This document shows, one piece after another, positions 1 to 8,046 of a stretch of 31,185 nucleotides of DNA. Numbering within the stretch: position 1 is the stretch's first letter; each line of letters opens with the position of its first letter. The notes under the pieces were generated by a model, which was not told the DNA's origin, did no database searches, and worked only from the letters and a program-made list of their open reading frames with translations. The stretch is from Actinomycetota bacterium. GTDB lineage: Bacteria > Actinomycetota > Humimicrobiia > Humimicrobiales > Humimicrobiaceae. The DNA lies in contig JAMCQQ010000515.1 in NCBI GenBank assembly GCA_023379515.1, positions 1-31,185 of the forward strand, written 5' to 3'. Made by a program: the position numbers and the translations under genes.

Positions 1-2
1 CT

Positions 3-239
3 GCAATGCAGCTAAAAAAAATAATTGACAGTCATGTTTCAGGAAGAAGAAAAATAGCATTGTCCTATGCTAGCGATGGTTCAGTATTAAATACATATTT
101 AGATATTCCTGTTATTATCATAGGTCCTGGAACTCCTGAAGTAATTCACAGCAAAGATGAATATGTGTTAATAGATAATTTAATTAAAAGTGTGGATATT
201 TATAAGGATATCTTTTTAAACCTTGATAAAATATTGTAA
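3..239 (+). CDS. M20-family metallopeptidase, C-terminal fragment
   Basis: The reading frame is open to the left edge of the window, so the ATG at 6 is probably internal and only the last ~78 residues are seen. The segment IIIGPGTPEVIHSKDEYV followed by a run ending in IYKDIF matches the end of the M20 catalytic domain (ArgE/DapE/carboxypeptidase type), where a GPG...HxxDEyv motif supplies a late active-site or metal-ligand histidine. The family hydrolyses N-acyl or peptide bonds with one or two zinc ions in the cytoplasm. Substrate (acetylornithine, succinyl-diaminopimelate or a dipeptide) cannot be decided from this tail. The gene converges on the ABC ATPase gene at 316; the 76 bases between them show only a short AT palindrome. 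Confidence 0.7.
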   Translation, partial: AMQLKKIIDSHVSGRRKIALSYASDGSVLNTYLDIPVIIIGPGTPEVIHSKDEYVLIDNLIKSVDIYKDIFLNLDKIL

Positions 240-315
240 TAATATTATTTATGATGCCTCTTATATTGTAAACCGGTGTTTATTTAGTCCTGCTGATTAA
301 TTGGTAAAATACATT

Positions 316-1062
316 TTATTCTTCTTTAAGCAAATTCAGTATTTCCTTCTTGATGTTATTGAACTGTTCAGAAGTAAATGTTCTGTAATCTCTCGGTCTT
401 TTTATATTTATATCAAAAGCAGCCTTAACTTTTGCAGGCCTTTTTGAAAACAGATAAATTTTATCTGACAGAAAAATTGCTTCATCTACAGAATGGGTTA
501 TGAAAAGAATGGAAGTTCTGAAATTCTCAAGCAACTGCAGCAGCCAGAGCTGCATGTCTCTTCTTGTTATTGCATCAAGCCCTCCAAAAGGTTCATCAAG
601 CAGCATTATGTCATCGGAAAACAAATAAGTCCTAAGAAGTGCTGCTCTTTGCTTCATACCTCCAGATAACTGGTTCGGATAATAATTCTCAAAGCCGCTA
701 AGTCCGAATAAGCTAAAATAACCTGCAGCTTTTTCTCTTGCCTGTCTGATCTTAATTTTTTTTATAATAAGCGGAATACAGGCATTATCAAGAACTGTTT
801 TCCATGGAAGGAGAAGGTCCTTCTGGTGCATGTAGCTGATTCTGCCTGTTTTTCCTGTGTAATCAATGCCATCAATAATGACAGTGCCCTTGTCAGGCTT
901 TTCAAGCCCTGAAATGATGTCAAATAAAGTGCTTTTGCCACAGCCGCTTGGACCAAGTATGGCTGCAAATTTATTTTCCTCAAGAACCACAGATACATCT
1001 TCAAGAGTATCAAGTATTCCAAAACTTTTTTTAATATTTAAAGCCTTAATTTTATCTGGCAT
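316..1062 (-). CDS. thiZ: ABC transporter ATP-binding protein (ThiZ/SsuB/TauB type)
   Basis: This is the energy-coupling ATPase of a nitrate/sulfonate/pyrimidine-type importer. Visible motifs in order are Walker A GPSGCGKST (about residue 37), Q-loop YMHQKDLLLPW, signature LSGGMKQRAALLRT, Walker B IMLLDEPFGGLDA and the switch histidine in FITHSVDEAIFLSDK. The 248-residue length is normal for a single-domain ATPase. It is the last gene of a minus-strand set with the permease and lipoprotein, 107 bases after the lipoprotein gene. The NitT/TauT type of ATPase is clear; assignment to thiamine-precursor uptake is inferred from the ThiY-like binding protein and the TPP-riboswitch-controlled kinase upstream. 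Riboflavin uptake by the related RibXY system is the main alternative. Confidence 0.88.
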   Translation of the reverse strand: MPDKIKALNIKKSFGILDTLEDVSVVLEENKFAAILGPSGCGKSTLFDIISGLEKPDKGTVIIDGIDYTGKTGRISYMHQKDLLLPWKTVLDNACIPLIIKKIKIRQAREKAAGYFSLFGLSGFENYYPNQLSGGMKQRAALLRTYLFSDDIMLLDEPFGGLDAITRRDMQLWLLQLLENFRTSILFITHSVDEAIFLSDKIYLFSKRPAKVKAAFDINIKRPRDYRTFTSEQFNNIKKEILNLLKEE

Positions 1063-1169
1063 TTTATGCTTTATTTAATATCCCGTTAACTTAATTTAAA
1101 ATACTCAAGTCGAAATTAATTTTAACCTGTACCTTAAAGTTTTAAATAATTTTTTCATAATTTATAAGA

Positions 1170-2216
1170 TTAAGGCATAAATTCATTTGTGTAAGCATTT
1201 TTATAATCAAGTTCTTTATTAATGAGTTTTTTATCAAACATCCACTTTGAAAAGTTCTCCCATATTTTTTCATCCATTACTCCCCATTTGGGAGCTTCTG
1301 CCTGATATTGTTTTGCAAGATATTGCTGACTTTTTACTATTATATTTTTGTCCAGTTCGGGAACAGCTTTAAGCAATATCTGTGCTGCTTCATCAGGATA
1401 TTTTATGGCAAATTCATAACCTTTTGAGGTAGCCTTTAAGAATTTTTTGATCAATTCAGGATTGTTTTTGATATTTTCTTCACTTGCAATGATTACGGGA
1501 GTATAAAAATCCAGATTTTCATCAAGATCCTGAAGTTTTATAAAATTTATTTTAAAATTCTTTACCTCAGCAGCAATACCGTCCCAACCATAATATATCC
1601 ATGAAAAATCAACATCCTTTTGCACGCTTGTAAAAAAGTCTGAAGCTCCTATGTTTATAATCTGAAGTTTTGAGAAATCTGCTCCATATTTTTCCATTAA
1701 GGCTTTCAGCATGGCTTCTTCAATAGATGTACCCCAGCCTCCGTACTTTTTTCCTTCAAAATCCTTTGGAGTTTTAATATTTTTTTCTGCAGGAGATGCA
1801 AACCCTGAAGTATTATGCTGAATTATTGCTGCAATTGCTTTAACAGGCAATGCCGGTTCTGCAGTTCTTGCATATGTTACCTGTTCCTGATAACTGATGC
1901 CGAACTCCCCCTTTCCTGCTGCAATTAAATCTGCTGCTCCCCCTTCTGTAGGCTGCACTATATCAACCTCAAGACCTTCTTCGTTGTAAAAACCTTTATC
2001 TCTTGCAACATAAATACCCGTATGATTCGTATTTGGAACCCAGTCAAGGACTACGGAAATCTTTTTTATTTCTGCCTTTTGTGTAGTGCTTTCCCCGCCT
2101 GAAACTCCTGATTTACAGGAAGATAGAGAAAGTATTGACACTGCAAAAACAACAGAAATTAAAAAAACATTTAACAGTGTCAAAAAACCATATTTTCTTT
2201 TTTTCATATCTTTCAC
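1170..2216 (-). CDS. thiY: ThiY-like (NMT1/THI5) substrate-binding lipoprotein
   Basis: Residues 1-34 form a lipoprotein signal: basic start, long hydrophobic stretch, lipobox LSSC, with lipidation expected at Cys34. The mature part opens with [17 protein letters not shown] and [16 protein letters not shown], the hallmark of NMT1/THI5-type pyrimidine-binding proteins such as Thi[12 protein letters not shown] and [10 protein letters not shown] also fit that family. It should capture a thiamine pyrimidine precursor (formylaminopyrimidine or HMP) outside the membrane and hand it to the permease. The start is GTG at 2216, six bases after AGGAAAGG; ATG at 2207 is the alternative. The gene begins 24 bases after the permease gene, so the two are surely co-transcribed. 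RibY-type riboflavin binding is the alternative. Confidence 0.87.
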   Translation of the reverse strand: MKDMKKRKYGFLTLLNVFLISVVFAVSILSLSSCKSGVSGGESTTQKAEIKKISVVLDWVPNTNHTGIYVARDKGFYNEEGLEVDIVQPTEGGAADLIAAGKGEFGISYQEQVTYARTAEPALPVKAIAAIIQHNTSGFASPAEKNIKTPKDFEGKKYGGWGTSIEEAMLKALMEKYGADFSKLQIINIGASDFFTSVQKDVDFSWIYYGWDGIAAEVKNFKINFIKLQDLDENLDFYTPVIIASEENIKNNPELIKKFLKATSKGYEFAIKYPDEAAQILLKAVPELDKNIIVKSQQYLAKQYQAEAPKWGVMDEKIWENFSKWMFDKKLINKELDYKNAYTNEFMP

Positions 2217-2240
2217 ATTTTTCCTTTCCTTTTTAATTAA

Positions 2241-3029
2241 TTATTCAAGAATTTCAAATTTTTCAAAAACAGTCCATGGCATTGCCTTTCTCTCAATAAA
2301 CTCGATTATTTTTAATAAACAAATACTTAATACCGTAATTATTATGATTGCACCAAAAACCTTGTCAGTTGCAAAAGAGTATCTTGCTCTCAGCATGTAA
2401 ACACCGAGTCCGTCTTTTCCTCCTACCCATTCCCCGATAGTTGCACCCATAATGCTGTAGGTTGCAGCTATCTTCAGTCCTGAAAAAAAGCCGGGAAGTG
2501 ATGACGGAAATTTTACTAAGGTAAAAATTTTATATCTTCCTGCACCCATTGATTTAAGCAGATTGATAAGATCGGTATCAACAGAACTCAGTCCCTGCAT
2601 CAGGCTTATTGAAATCGGAAAAAAACAAATCAAAACTACTATTATTATTTTAGGCAAATAACCATAACCAAACCATATTATAAACAGGGGCGCAAGAGTA
2701 ATTATTGGAATTGTCTGGGTGGTAATGAGCAAAGGATATATGACTTTTTTTACCAGAGGTATTCCATCCATAATTACTGCAATTATTGTACCGATGAAGA
2801 TGGATATTATGAAACCAGTTAAAGTTTCATAAACAGTTACTAAAATATGCCGATCTATTAATTTAAGATTTAAAAACAGGTTATATAATATAATGTCAGG
2901 AGCAGGCAGAATATAGCCTGGAGTCAGTCCTGTTCTGGAAATTATTTCCCATATAGCAATCAGCACAAGAAAAAACAGGAAGGAATACAAATTGTTAATA
3001 AAATTTTTACTTAGCCTTCTTTTTTTCAT
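2241..3029 (-). CDS. thiX: ABC transporter permease (ThiX/SsuC type)
   Basis: This membrane subunit of the importer has 262 residues and about six hydrophobic segments, beginning with SFLFFLVLIAIWEII near the N-terminus. The periplasmic GYILPAP element after the first helix is typical of the TauC/SsuC family. The cytoplasmic EAA loop, LINLLKSMGAGRYKIFTLVKF, provides the coupling helix that docks on the ATPase. It is the first of the three transporter genes. The 349-base gap upstream separates it from the thiamine pyrophosphokinase gene on the same strand and holds a large palindromic repeat. I see no second riboswitch in that gap, so expression may come from read-through of the kinase transcript or from an AT-rich promoter that I cannot identify with confidence. 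Confidence 0.88.
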   Translation of the reverse strand: MKKRRLSKNFINNLYSFLFFLVLIAIWEIISRTGLTPGYILPAPDIILYNLFLNLKLIDRHILVTVYETLTGFIISIFIGTIIAVIMDGIPLVKKVIYPLLITTQTIPIITLAPLFIIWFGYGYLPKIIIVVLICFFPISISLMQGLSSVDTDLINLLKSMGAGRYKIFTLVKFPSSLPGFFSGLKIAATYSIMGATIGEWVGGKDGLGVYMLRARYSFATDKVFGAIIIITVLSICLLKIIEFIERKAMPWTVFEKFEILE

Positions 3030-3221
3030 TTATTGTTTCTTATCCATTAATTTTTTAATTTTCCTAAATTATAAAAATTCTTTAAATTACAAAAATTCTA
3101 AAATATTGCTCTTTCATGTAAGTTCTACTAAATTTTAATAACTTTTAGTTTTATTACCATAATCACTATAATTTATAAATATAATTAATATTCTTTTTTG
3201 TAATTAAAAACAAATTATTAA

Positions 3222-3366
3222 ATCGGCGGCTGGGTGTCGAGAAGACCTTATAAAGGCTGAGCGGGCATGGTTCCTCTCTTTAGAGAGGAGAGCGAAGCCT
3301 GAAATCAGAGCAAGCTTTGACTCGCTGGGGCAAAGCTTGCGTGTCTTGAGATACCCAGCCGCCGAT
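3222..3366. repeat. Nested palindromic intergenic repeat, copy A
   Basis: A GC-rich block in an AT-rich gap. The outer arms ATCGGCGGCTGGGTGTC (3222-3238) and GATACCCAGCCGCCGAT (3350-3366) pair over 17 positions with one G-T, and an inner AAGAC/GTCTT extends the stem. Inside lie two hairpins. One is around AGGCT...AGCCT (about 3254-3300) with a central CCTCTC-TTTA-GAGAGG. The other is CAAGCTTTG (3311-3319) paired with CAAAGCTTG (3331-3339) over an 11-base loop. The whole would fold as a three-way junction in RNA or a cruciform in DNA. A second copy lies at 25948-26087. No open reading frame belongs to it. It sits between the thiamine pyrophosphokinase and permease genes. It could be a MITE or a mobile structured repeat; its family is unknown to me. 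Confidence 0.88.
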
Positions 3367-3378
3367 CCTAAAGATATT

Positions 3379-4059
3379 TCAAATATGTTTAATTTCCTTT
3401 ACAAGCAGTAAAATACCGTCTTTTATATTTATTCTTGCAGTTTTTTTTCTGAAAATATTGCTAAGTCCTCTGACAGGACTAAATAATAATTCTTCATTTT
3501 CAAGCTTATATTCAAGCCCGTCAGTACTGACAAAATAAGTAACCGGCGTGAGTGAAAACATTGAAAGTATATTTCCAACGGTTCCTTCAATTTCAGCTGA
3601 CTTCCTTAAAATGGAAATTTCATAATTATCATCAATAATTTTAATATCCATGTTTTTGAATTTATCGGAAGCAATATTGAATATGTTTGCAAGACTATGA
3701 TCTGTCCTTTTTCCGAGAGCACCTGCCAGAAGAATATTATTTATTTTATTGTCAACCGCGTATTCCAAAGCAAGTTGGGCATCACTTTCATCTTTCCCTA
3801 TATGCGATTTTATATAAGTTACATTATTTCCACAGGATTTTAGTATTTCCATATCTTTCTCATTAATACTATCCATATCTCCAATTACTATTTCCGGGAA
3901 AAGTTTAAGCTTCAGGCAGTTTTTAACAGCTCCATCAGTGCAAATTATTAAATACCTGTTACTGAAGTGGTAGTAGTTTGAAAGCAAATTCATAATAAGT
4001 CTCGGATTTTTTATCAAACCATTTACAACTATTAAAGCCCTTAATTTTTTAGTTTCCAT
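3379..4059 (-). CDS. thiN: Thiamine pyrophosphokinase
   Basis: The enzyme transfers pyrophosphate from ATP to thiamine to make thiamine diphosphate. Motifs visible: TDGAV (residues 41-45, where the family usually has ADGGA), GDMDSI (60-65, acidic metal/nucleotide site), KDESDAQLAL (89-98, usually KDxTD) and AGALGKRTDHSLANI (112-126, the GxxGGRxDH signature). Length is 226 residues from the ATG at 4059, normal for the family. A longer reading from TTG at 4098 is rejected because that codon lies inside the riboswitch terminator hairpin. The TPP riboswitch immediately upstream gives direct regulatory support: high TPP should end transcription before the gene. Together with the downstream importer this is a thiamine salvage module. 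Confidence 0.92.
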   Translation of the reverse strand: METKKLRALIVVNGLIKNPRLIMNLLSNYYHFSNRYLIICTDGAVKNCLKLKLFPEIVIGDMDSINEKDMEILKSCGNNVTYIKSHIGKDESDAQLALEYAVDNKINNILLAGALGKRTDHSLANIFNIASDKFKNMDIKIIDDNYEISILRKSAEIEGTVGNILSMFSLTPVTYFVSTDGLEYKLENEELLFSPVRGLSNIFRKKTARINIKDGILLLVKEIKHI

Positions 4060-4082
4060 ATTTTTATCTTTAATCCTGAAAA

Positions 4083-4120
4083 ATAAAAAAACTACCAACT
4101 AAGGCAATCTGTCAGTAGTT
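4083..4120 (-). terminator. Riboswitch-controlled intrinsic terminator
   Basis: On the minus strand AACTACTGAC (4120-4111) pairs with GTTGGTAGTT (4099-4090), ten pairs including two G-U, over an 11-base loop. A T-rich tract ending at about 4083 follows. It lies between the TPP aptamer and the kinase start, the classic expression platform for transcriptional attenuation. Confidence 0.82.
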
Positions 4121-4139
4121 AAATATTTAAAAAATATTT

Positions 4140-4222
4140 CTTTCGTCCGCTAGAATTACCTAGTTCACGTTCCACGGGTCGATTGGAAAACCAATCCTCT
4201 CAGCCTTAAAAGCTCCCCGATT
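4140..4222 (-). promoter_or_regulatory. TPP riboswitch (THI element)
   Basis: Read on the minus strand, the segment contains in order CGGGGAGC, the invariant GGCTGAGA, an optional short hairpin ATTGG-TTTT-CCAAT, GACCC, GAACGTGAACTAGGTAAT and CTAGCGGACGA. These match the TPP aptamer blocks (GGCUGAGA, ACCC, GAACCUGAnCUGGnUAAU, CCAGCGnAGGGA). P5 is CTAG/CTAG. In P4 the usual CCU/AGG helix is CGT/ACG, a compensatory change that keeps pairing. It precedes thiamine pyrophosphokinase and is followed by an intrinsic terminator, so TPP binding should switch the operon off. Confidence 0.95.
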
Positions 4223-4227
4223 TTTAA

Positions 4228-4233
4228 ATTATA
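4228..4233 (-). promoter_or_regulatory. Probable -10 box of the thiN leader
   Basis: A perfect TATAAT on the minus strand lies about nine bases upstream of the first riboswitch bases, the right distance for transcription to start at the aptamer's 5' edge. No convincing -35 is seen 16-18 bases further up. Confidence 0.5.
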
Positions 4234-4443
4234 AAAAAGCAAAATTACTTAAATATTTCAGTTTCAAGGTGATATTAAAATAAAAATAGTATAATGTAAA
4301 TAAAAATATTTTATTTTGTTATTTATCAGCGATGTTGTCACATTAATTTATTAATGATGTTTTTTTAATCAGGATAAATGGTTTACAGATGAGGTGAAAG
4401 TATTATTAATTGATAATACAAATTTTAAACAGGAGGCAGTAAA

Positions 4444-5552
4444 TTGGAATTTGAAATTTTAAATAACAGCAAGCGGTTCTTATCTTCAGATGTTAGTGAG
4501 CTTGTAAATGTTTTATATGAGTTTCCAAAACAGTTCAAAAAAGCAGAACAGATTATCAGAGGCACGCAGTTAAATCTGAAAAAAAATTACAGCAATATTT
4601 TAATCTTGGAAATGGAAATCCTGCACATACTGCTTACAGATTATTAAAAGCTTCTTCCGAAAACAGGCTGAAAGTTCCTGTTGAAATTTGCTCATCAAAA
4701 ATGATACCTTCATGGGTAAACAGCAAAACTCTTGTAATTGCTGTAACTCACAGTGGAAAAACAATTGATGTAATAAATGCAGTTGATGAAATTTTAAAAA
4801 TGGATATCGAGGTAATAATAATTACAACAGGCGGAAAAATCAGGGAAAAGTTTGCTTCCAGCCAAAAAGTGCAGTTTATTCTTTATGCTGAAAAATTACT
4901 GCCCAGACTGGCTGTAGGATATGCTTATGTTTTGCTCATCGGCATCCTTTCACGTGCAAATTTAATTACAGTTTCAGGCATAAAAAGAAACGGTCCTCTC
5001 GGACTGATATGGGATGATATAGAAAATGAACTTTTTCAATTTACAAGGGAATTGATGCCTGAAATTAAAATTGAAAATAATATTGCAAAAAAACTTGCAA
5101 TTAACTTATATGATACCATACCAGTATTATATGGATGCAATAAAATTACTGAAGCTATAAGTTACAGATTCAAAATAGAATTAAATGCCACCAGTAAGAT
5201 GTTTGCTCATTTTAACATGATACCTGAAATAGAGCACGATGAAATAGTTGCATGGGAAATGAATCCGCAGTTAAGAAAAAAATTCTTTATCTTATTTATA
5301 ATTGATGATAATGCGGATAAGGAAATCCTGGAGCGAATTAATATTTTAAAGAATATTTTTCTTGAAAGGGCCGTAAGTTATGACGAGATTCATATTACCG
5401 GACAAAATGAAACAGTAAAAGCATTCAGGGGAATTTTCATCTCAATCTGGACCAGTATTTACCTGGCAATTTTAAATAATGTAAACCCGGTTGAAATTAA
5501 TCTTGTAGACGATATAAAAAAAAGAATTGGCAGCATCAATATCAATATCTGA
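4444..5552 (+). pseudogene. Bifunctional phosphoglucose/phosphomannose isomerase-like SIS protein, frameshifted
   Basis: Two overlapping frames make one protein of about 369 residues if one base is restored. The first frame starts at TTG 4444, behind AGGAGG (4431-4436), and stops at about 4647. The second is open from before 4590 to 5552. The join is best near 4601-4606, giving NYSNILIL then GNGNPAHTAYRLL, i.e. the beta strand plus glycine loop of the first SIS domain. The second part has VTHSGKT (normally SYSGNT), IELNATSKM and PEIEHDEIVAW (catalytic Glu and His region) and IYLAILNNVNP...DDIKKRIG (C-terminal active-site Lys region), all PGI/PMI features. The first loop reads GNGNP where GMGGS is expected, so sugar-phosphate binding may be altered. 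An assembly error, true decay or recoding are all possible. It lies upstream of hrcA. Confidence 0.75.
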
Positions 5553-5574
5553 TTTGGAACAGAAATTTTTGTAG

Positions 5575-5580
5575 TATAAT
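5575..5580 (+). promoter_or_regulatory. Possible hrcA -10 box
   Basis: TATAAT lies 24 bases before the hrcA ATG in a 51-base gap. TTGGAA at 5554-5559 is a possible -35 but the spacer is only 15 bases. No CIRCE inverted repeat (TTAGCACTC-N9-GAGTGCTAA) is present. Confidence 0.4.
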
Positions 5581-5603
5581 ATATAAATTGGGTGAATTAA
5601 ATT

Positions 5604-6647
5604 ATGAAATTTAGCGCACGAAAAAAAGAAATATTAAAACAGATAATTTTGAGTTTTATAGAAAAAGCTGAGCCTGTTTCATCTCAAACTCTAACAGAGA
5701 ATTTTAAAAATGAAATCAGCTCTGCAACCATCAGAAAGGAAATGGCTGAACTTGAGGAAATGGGATATCTCTCGCATCCCCATACTTCTGCCGGAAGGAT
5801 ACCTACTGATTCAGGATACAGATATTATGTTGATAATATTATTTTTGTTAATGAAAAATCAGCGATTAACGAACAAAATCAGCTTGCGCCATTAAATCTT
5901 CCTGTAAGCAGGGAAATGGATCTGGAAACAATTCTCATGCTTTCAACTGAAACCCTGTCTCAATTTACAAATTATCTGTCAATGATTGTTGCTCCACAAA
6001 TAAATCAAAGCAGATTAAGACATGTTGAACTTTTAAAATTTGGCAGTGATGATTATCTTTTTGTATTAATTACTGATTCAGGAAGAGTTTATAAAAAAAG
6101 ATTCAGTATTGGCAGTGCATATAATGATCTTGATCTTCAAAGGGCGTCAGGTATTTTAAATTCACAGGTAGGAGGAAAACTTATAAATGAAATTAACTTT
6201 GAAAATTCAATAAGGCTTGCAGAGAACGACAAGTATCTTTTCTTTCTGATAAATAAAATTATTGATTTGATTAAAAGCTGTGAAGAAAATTTAAATTCCT
6301 TAAACAGAATATTTATAAAGGGAACATTCAGCATATTCAAGGATCCTGAATTTGTAGATTTTGATAAGATAAAAAAAATAATAAGTGTTTTTGAAAATGA
6401 ATATCTGTTGATGAAAATTTTACTTAATTATTCCAGTGAAGATGAAATAAATGTTAAGATTGGCAGTGAAATTTATGGCATGGAGACTGATGATTTAAGC
6501 CTTGTGGCATCAAAATATAAAATAAGGGGGAACTTTAGCGGATCCATAGGTGTTTTGGGACCGAAAAGGATGAATTATATAAAAATAATAAATATATTAA
6601 GCAGGTTCAGTAACAGCTTATCAAGCTTGCTTGACTATAAAACATAA
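5604..6647 (+). CDS. hrcA: Heat-inducible transcription repressor HrcA
   Basis: HrcA binds CIRCE operators as a dimer and represses chaperone operons until GroEL becomes titrated by misfolded proteins. The N-terminal winged helix is clear: ARKKEILKQIILSFIEKAEPVSS, then SSATIRKEMAELEEMGYLSHPHTSAGRIPT and SGYRYYVD (about residues 4-78), the most conserved block of the family. The rest is the GAF-like and dimerisation region; the length of 347 is standard. It starts at an ATG shortly after GGGTGA. The usual grpE and dnaK genes do not follow; dnaJ comes next after 204 bases. No recognisable CIRCE lies before hrcA or dnaJ, so its operator here is either elsewhere or diverged. Confidence 0.96.
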   Translation: MKFSARKKEILKQIILSFIEKAEPVSSQTLTENFKNEISSATIRKEMAELEEMGYLSHPHTSAGRIPTDSGYRYYVDNIIFVNEKSAINEQNQLAPLNLPVSREMDLETILMLSTETLSQFTNYLSMIVAPQINQSRLRHVELLKFGSDDYLFVLITDSGRVYKKRFSIGSAYNDLDLQRASGILNSQVGGKLINEINFENSIRLAENDKYLFFLINKIIDLIKSCEENLNSLNRIFIKGTFSIFKDPEFVDFDKIKKIISVFENEYLLMKILLNYSSEDEINVKIGSEIYGMETDDLSLVASKYKIRGNFSGSIGVLGPKRMNYIKIINILSRFSNSLSSLLDYKT

Positions 6648-6662
6648 CCTTGCATGTTTTTA
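6637..6662 (+). terminator. Weak hairpin at the end of hrcA
   Basis: AAAACAT (6639-6645) pairs with ATGTTTT (6654-6660) over eight bases, overlapping the stop codon and running into five T residues. It is an AT-only stem apart from one pair, so termination would be weak. It also resembles the dyad at 6712-6738. Confidence 0.35.
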
Positions 6663-6711
6663 TAAAAATCAATTAAGGAAAAAATCATAAAAAATTAAAT
6701 GCTTTTTAAAT

Positions 6712-6738
6712 ATAAAACATGTAGTATTTATGTTTATT
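6712..6738 (+). promoter_or_regulatory. Dyad with CIRCE-like geometry before dnaJ
   Basis: ATAAAACAT, nine bases, ATGTTTATT: imperfect 9-N9-9 dyad (7 of 9 pairs) about 115 bases before dnaJ. The left arm TATAAAACAT is identical to that at 6636-6645. It is a candidate diverged operator, but such AT-rich arms can arise by chance. Confidence 0.22.
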
Positions 6739-6851
6739 TAAATGATTTGAAATTTTTTGAAATTTAATTAAAATTGTTTTTTTGCTTTAAATATTAAAAA
6801 TTTTTATTTTTACGCAAAATACTTATATAAAATTTTTAGGGGTGATTTTTT

Positions 6852-7985
6852 TTGGCTTCAAATAAAAAGGATTATTATGATGTTCTTGGAGTATCCCGTA
6901 ATGCTTCCACTGAAGAAATAAAAAAAACTTACAGGAAACTTGCAAGGCAGTATCATCCTGACGTAAATGATGGGAATACTGAATCTGCAGAAAAATTCAA
7001 GGAAATTTCTGAAGCATATGCAGTATTAAGCAATGAGGACAAGAGAAGGCAGTATGATACATTCGGGTTTAACAACAGCTTGTTTGATAATTTTGACGGA
7101 GAAAGCGTATTTAGTGAATTTGGTTTTGGAGATATATTTAACATGTTCTTTGGCGGTTTTGGAAGCAGTTCCTCAAGGACAAATTCAAGAAGGCAGACAA
7201 GAGGAAGCCATATAGAAACAAGACTGGAAATAAGTCTTAAGGAAGCAGCTTTTGGAATTGAAAGGGAAGTTGAATATTTCTGCAATGATTTATGTGAAGT
7301 ATGCAACGGGACAGGGAGTCAGGAACAAAACGGTGTGGAAAAATGTACGGTTTGCAATGGAACAGGACAGGTAAGATATACCAGACAAACTATTCTGGGA
7401 AGCATGGTAACTTCTTCACCATGCAGTAATTGCGGCGGCACCGGAGAAATTTTAAAAAATCCATGCAAAAAATGTTTGGGGAAAGGCTATTACAAGCAGA
7501 AAAAAAATGTAAAAATTAAAGTTCCGGCAGGAATACATAACGGAGACAGCATAAGAGTATCAGGTAAAGGTAATTCTGCAGGGAGAGGTTCTATAAATGG
7601 AGACCTTTATGTTGTTATTTCAATTGCTCCCCATCCATTATTTAAAAGAGAAAATAATAATATTATCAGTAATCTTGAAATATCTTTTACTCAGGCAATT
7701 CTTGGTACCAGGATTGAAGTGGAAACAATTGACGGCAGGGAGGAGATTATAATTGAACCGGGAACCCAGCCAAATACAAGAATGATTTTGAAATCCCGGG
7801 GAATGGTTGAGCTTAACGGTTACCGCAGAGGCGATCATATTATAAATGTTAATATTAAGATACCAACAAAGCTTTCAAAAGAAGAGACTGAGGCTTTAAG
7901 AAGAATTGCTGAAAACAGGGGCGAAATAGTTGGAGACGGCAGCAGGTCATTTTTTTCAAACTTAAAGGAAGCTTTTAAAAGATAA
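6852..7985 (+). CDS. dnaJ: Chaperone protein DnaJ (Hsp40)
   Basis: Co-chaperone that stimulates DnaK ATPase and delivers unfolded substrates. It has the full type I layout. The J domain at residues 6-70 carries HPD at 35-37. A short Gly/Phe region ([15 protein letters not shown]) follows. The zinc domain has four CxxCxGxG repeats, beginning with CEVCNGTG at 148, then [16 protein letters not shown] and CKKCLGKG. The C-terminal substrate-binding domains include [18 protein letters not shown] [15 protein letters not shown]. The start is TTG at 6852 after GGGGTGA; no ATG start fits the J-domain edge. Length 377 is typical. It is not linked to dnaK here, so its partner must be encoded elsewhere. 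Confidence 0.96.
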   Translation: MASNKKDYYDVLGVSRNASTEEIKKTYRKLARQYHPDVNDGNTESAEKFKEISEAYAVLSNEDKRRQYDTFGFNNSLFDNFDGESVFSEFGFGDIFNMFFGGFGSSSSRTNSRRQTRGSHIETRLEISLKEAAFGIEREVEYFCNDLCEVCNGTGSQEQNGVEKCTVCNGTGQVRYTRQTILGSMVTSSPCSNCGGTGEILKNPCKKCLGKGYYKQKKNVKIKVPAGIHNGDSIRVSGKGNSAGRGSINGDLYVVISIAPHPLFKRENNNIISNLEISFTQAILGTRIEVETIDGREEIIIEPGTQPNTRMILKSRGMVELNGYRRGDHIINVNIKIPTKLSKEETEALRRIAENRGEIVGDGSRSFFSNLKEAFKR

Positions 7986-8046
7986 AATAATTCCTCTTTA
8001 AGACGCTAAAAATTAAAATGCAATCACAGCTTAATATAAGTGCAAA

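Noticed and set aside
4060..4098. N-terminal extension of thiamine pyrophosphokinase from TTG 4098
   Set aside because: The TTG lies in the riboswitch terminator stem and the added residues have no counterpart in the family; ATG 4059 fits the domain start.
4339..4373. CATTAAT/ATTAATG hairpin followed by T7, as a leader terminator of the isomerase gene
   Set aside because: The arms are separated by two bases, so part of the stem must open, leaving a very weak AT-only helix in an AT-rich region.
4579..4610. Programmed -1 frameshifting in the PGI/PMI-like gene
   Set aside because: The A-run joint gives a weaker match to the SIS strand-loop than a join near 4603, and no stimulatory stem-loop is evident; loss of a base is the simpler reading.
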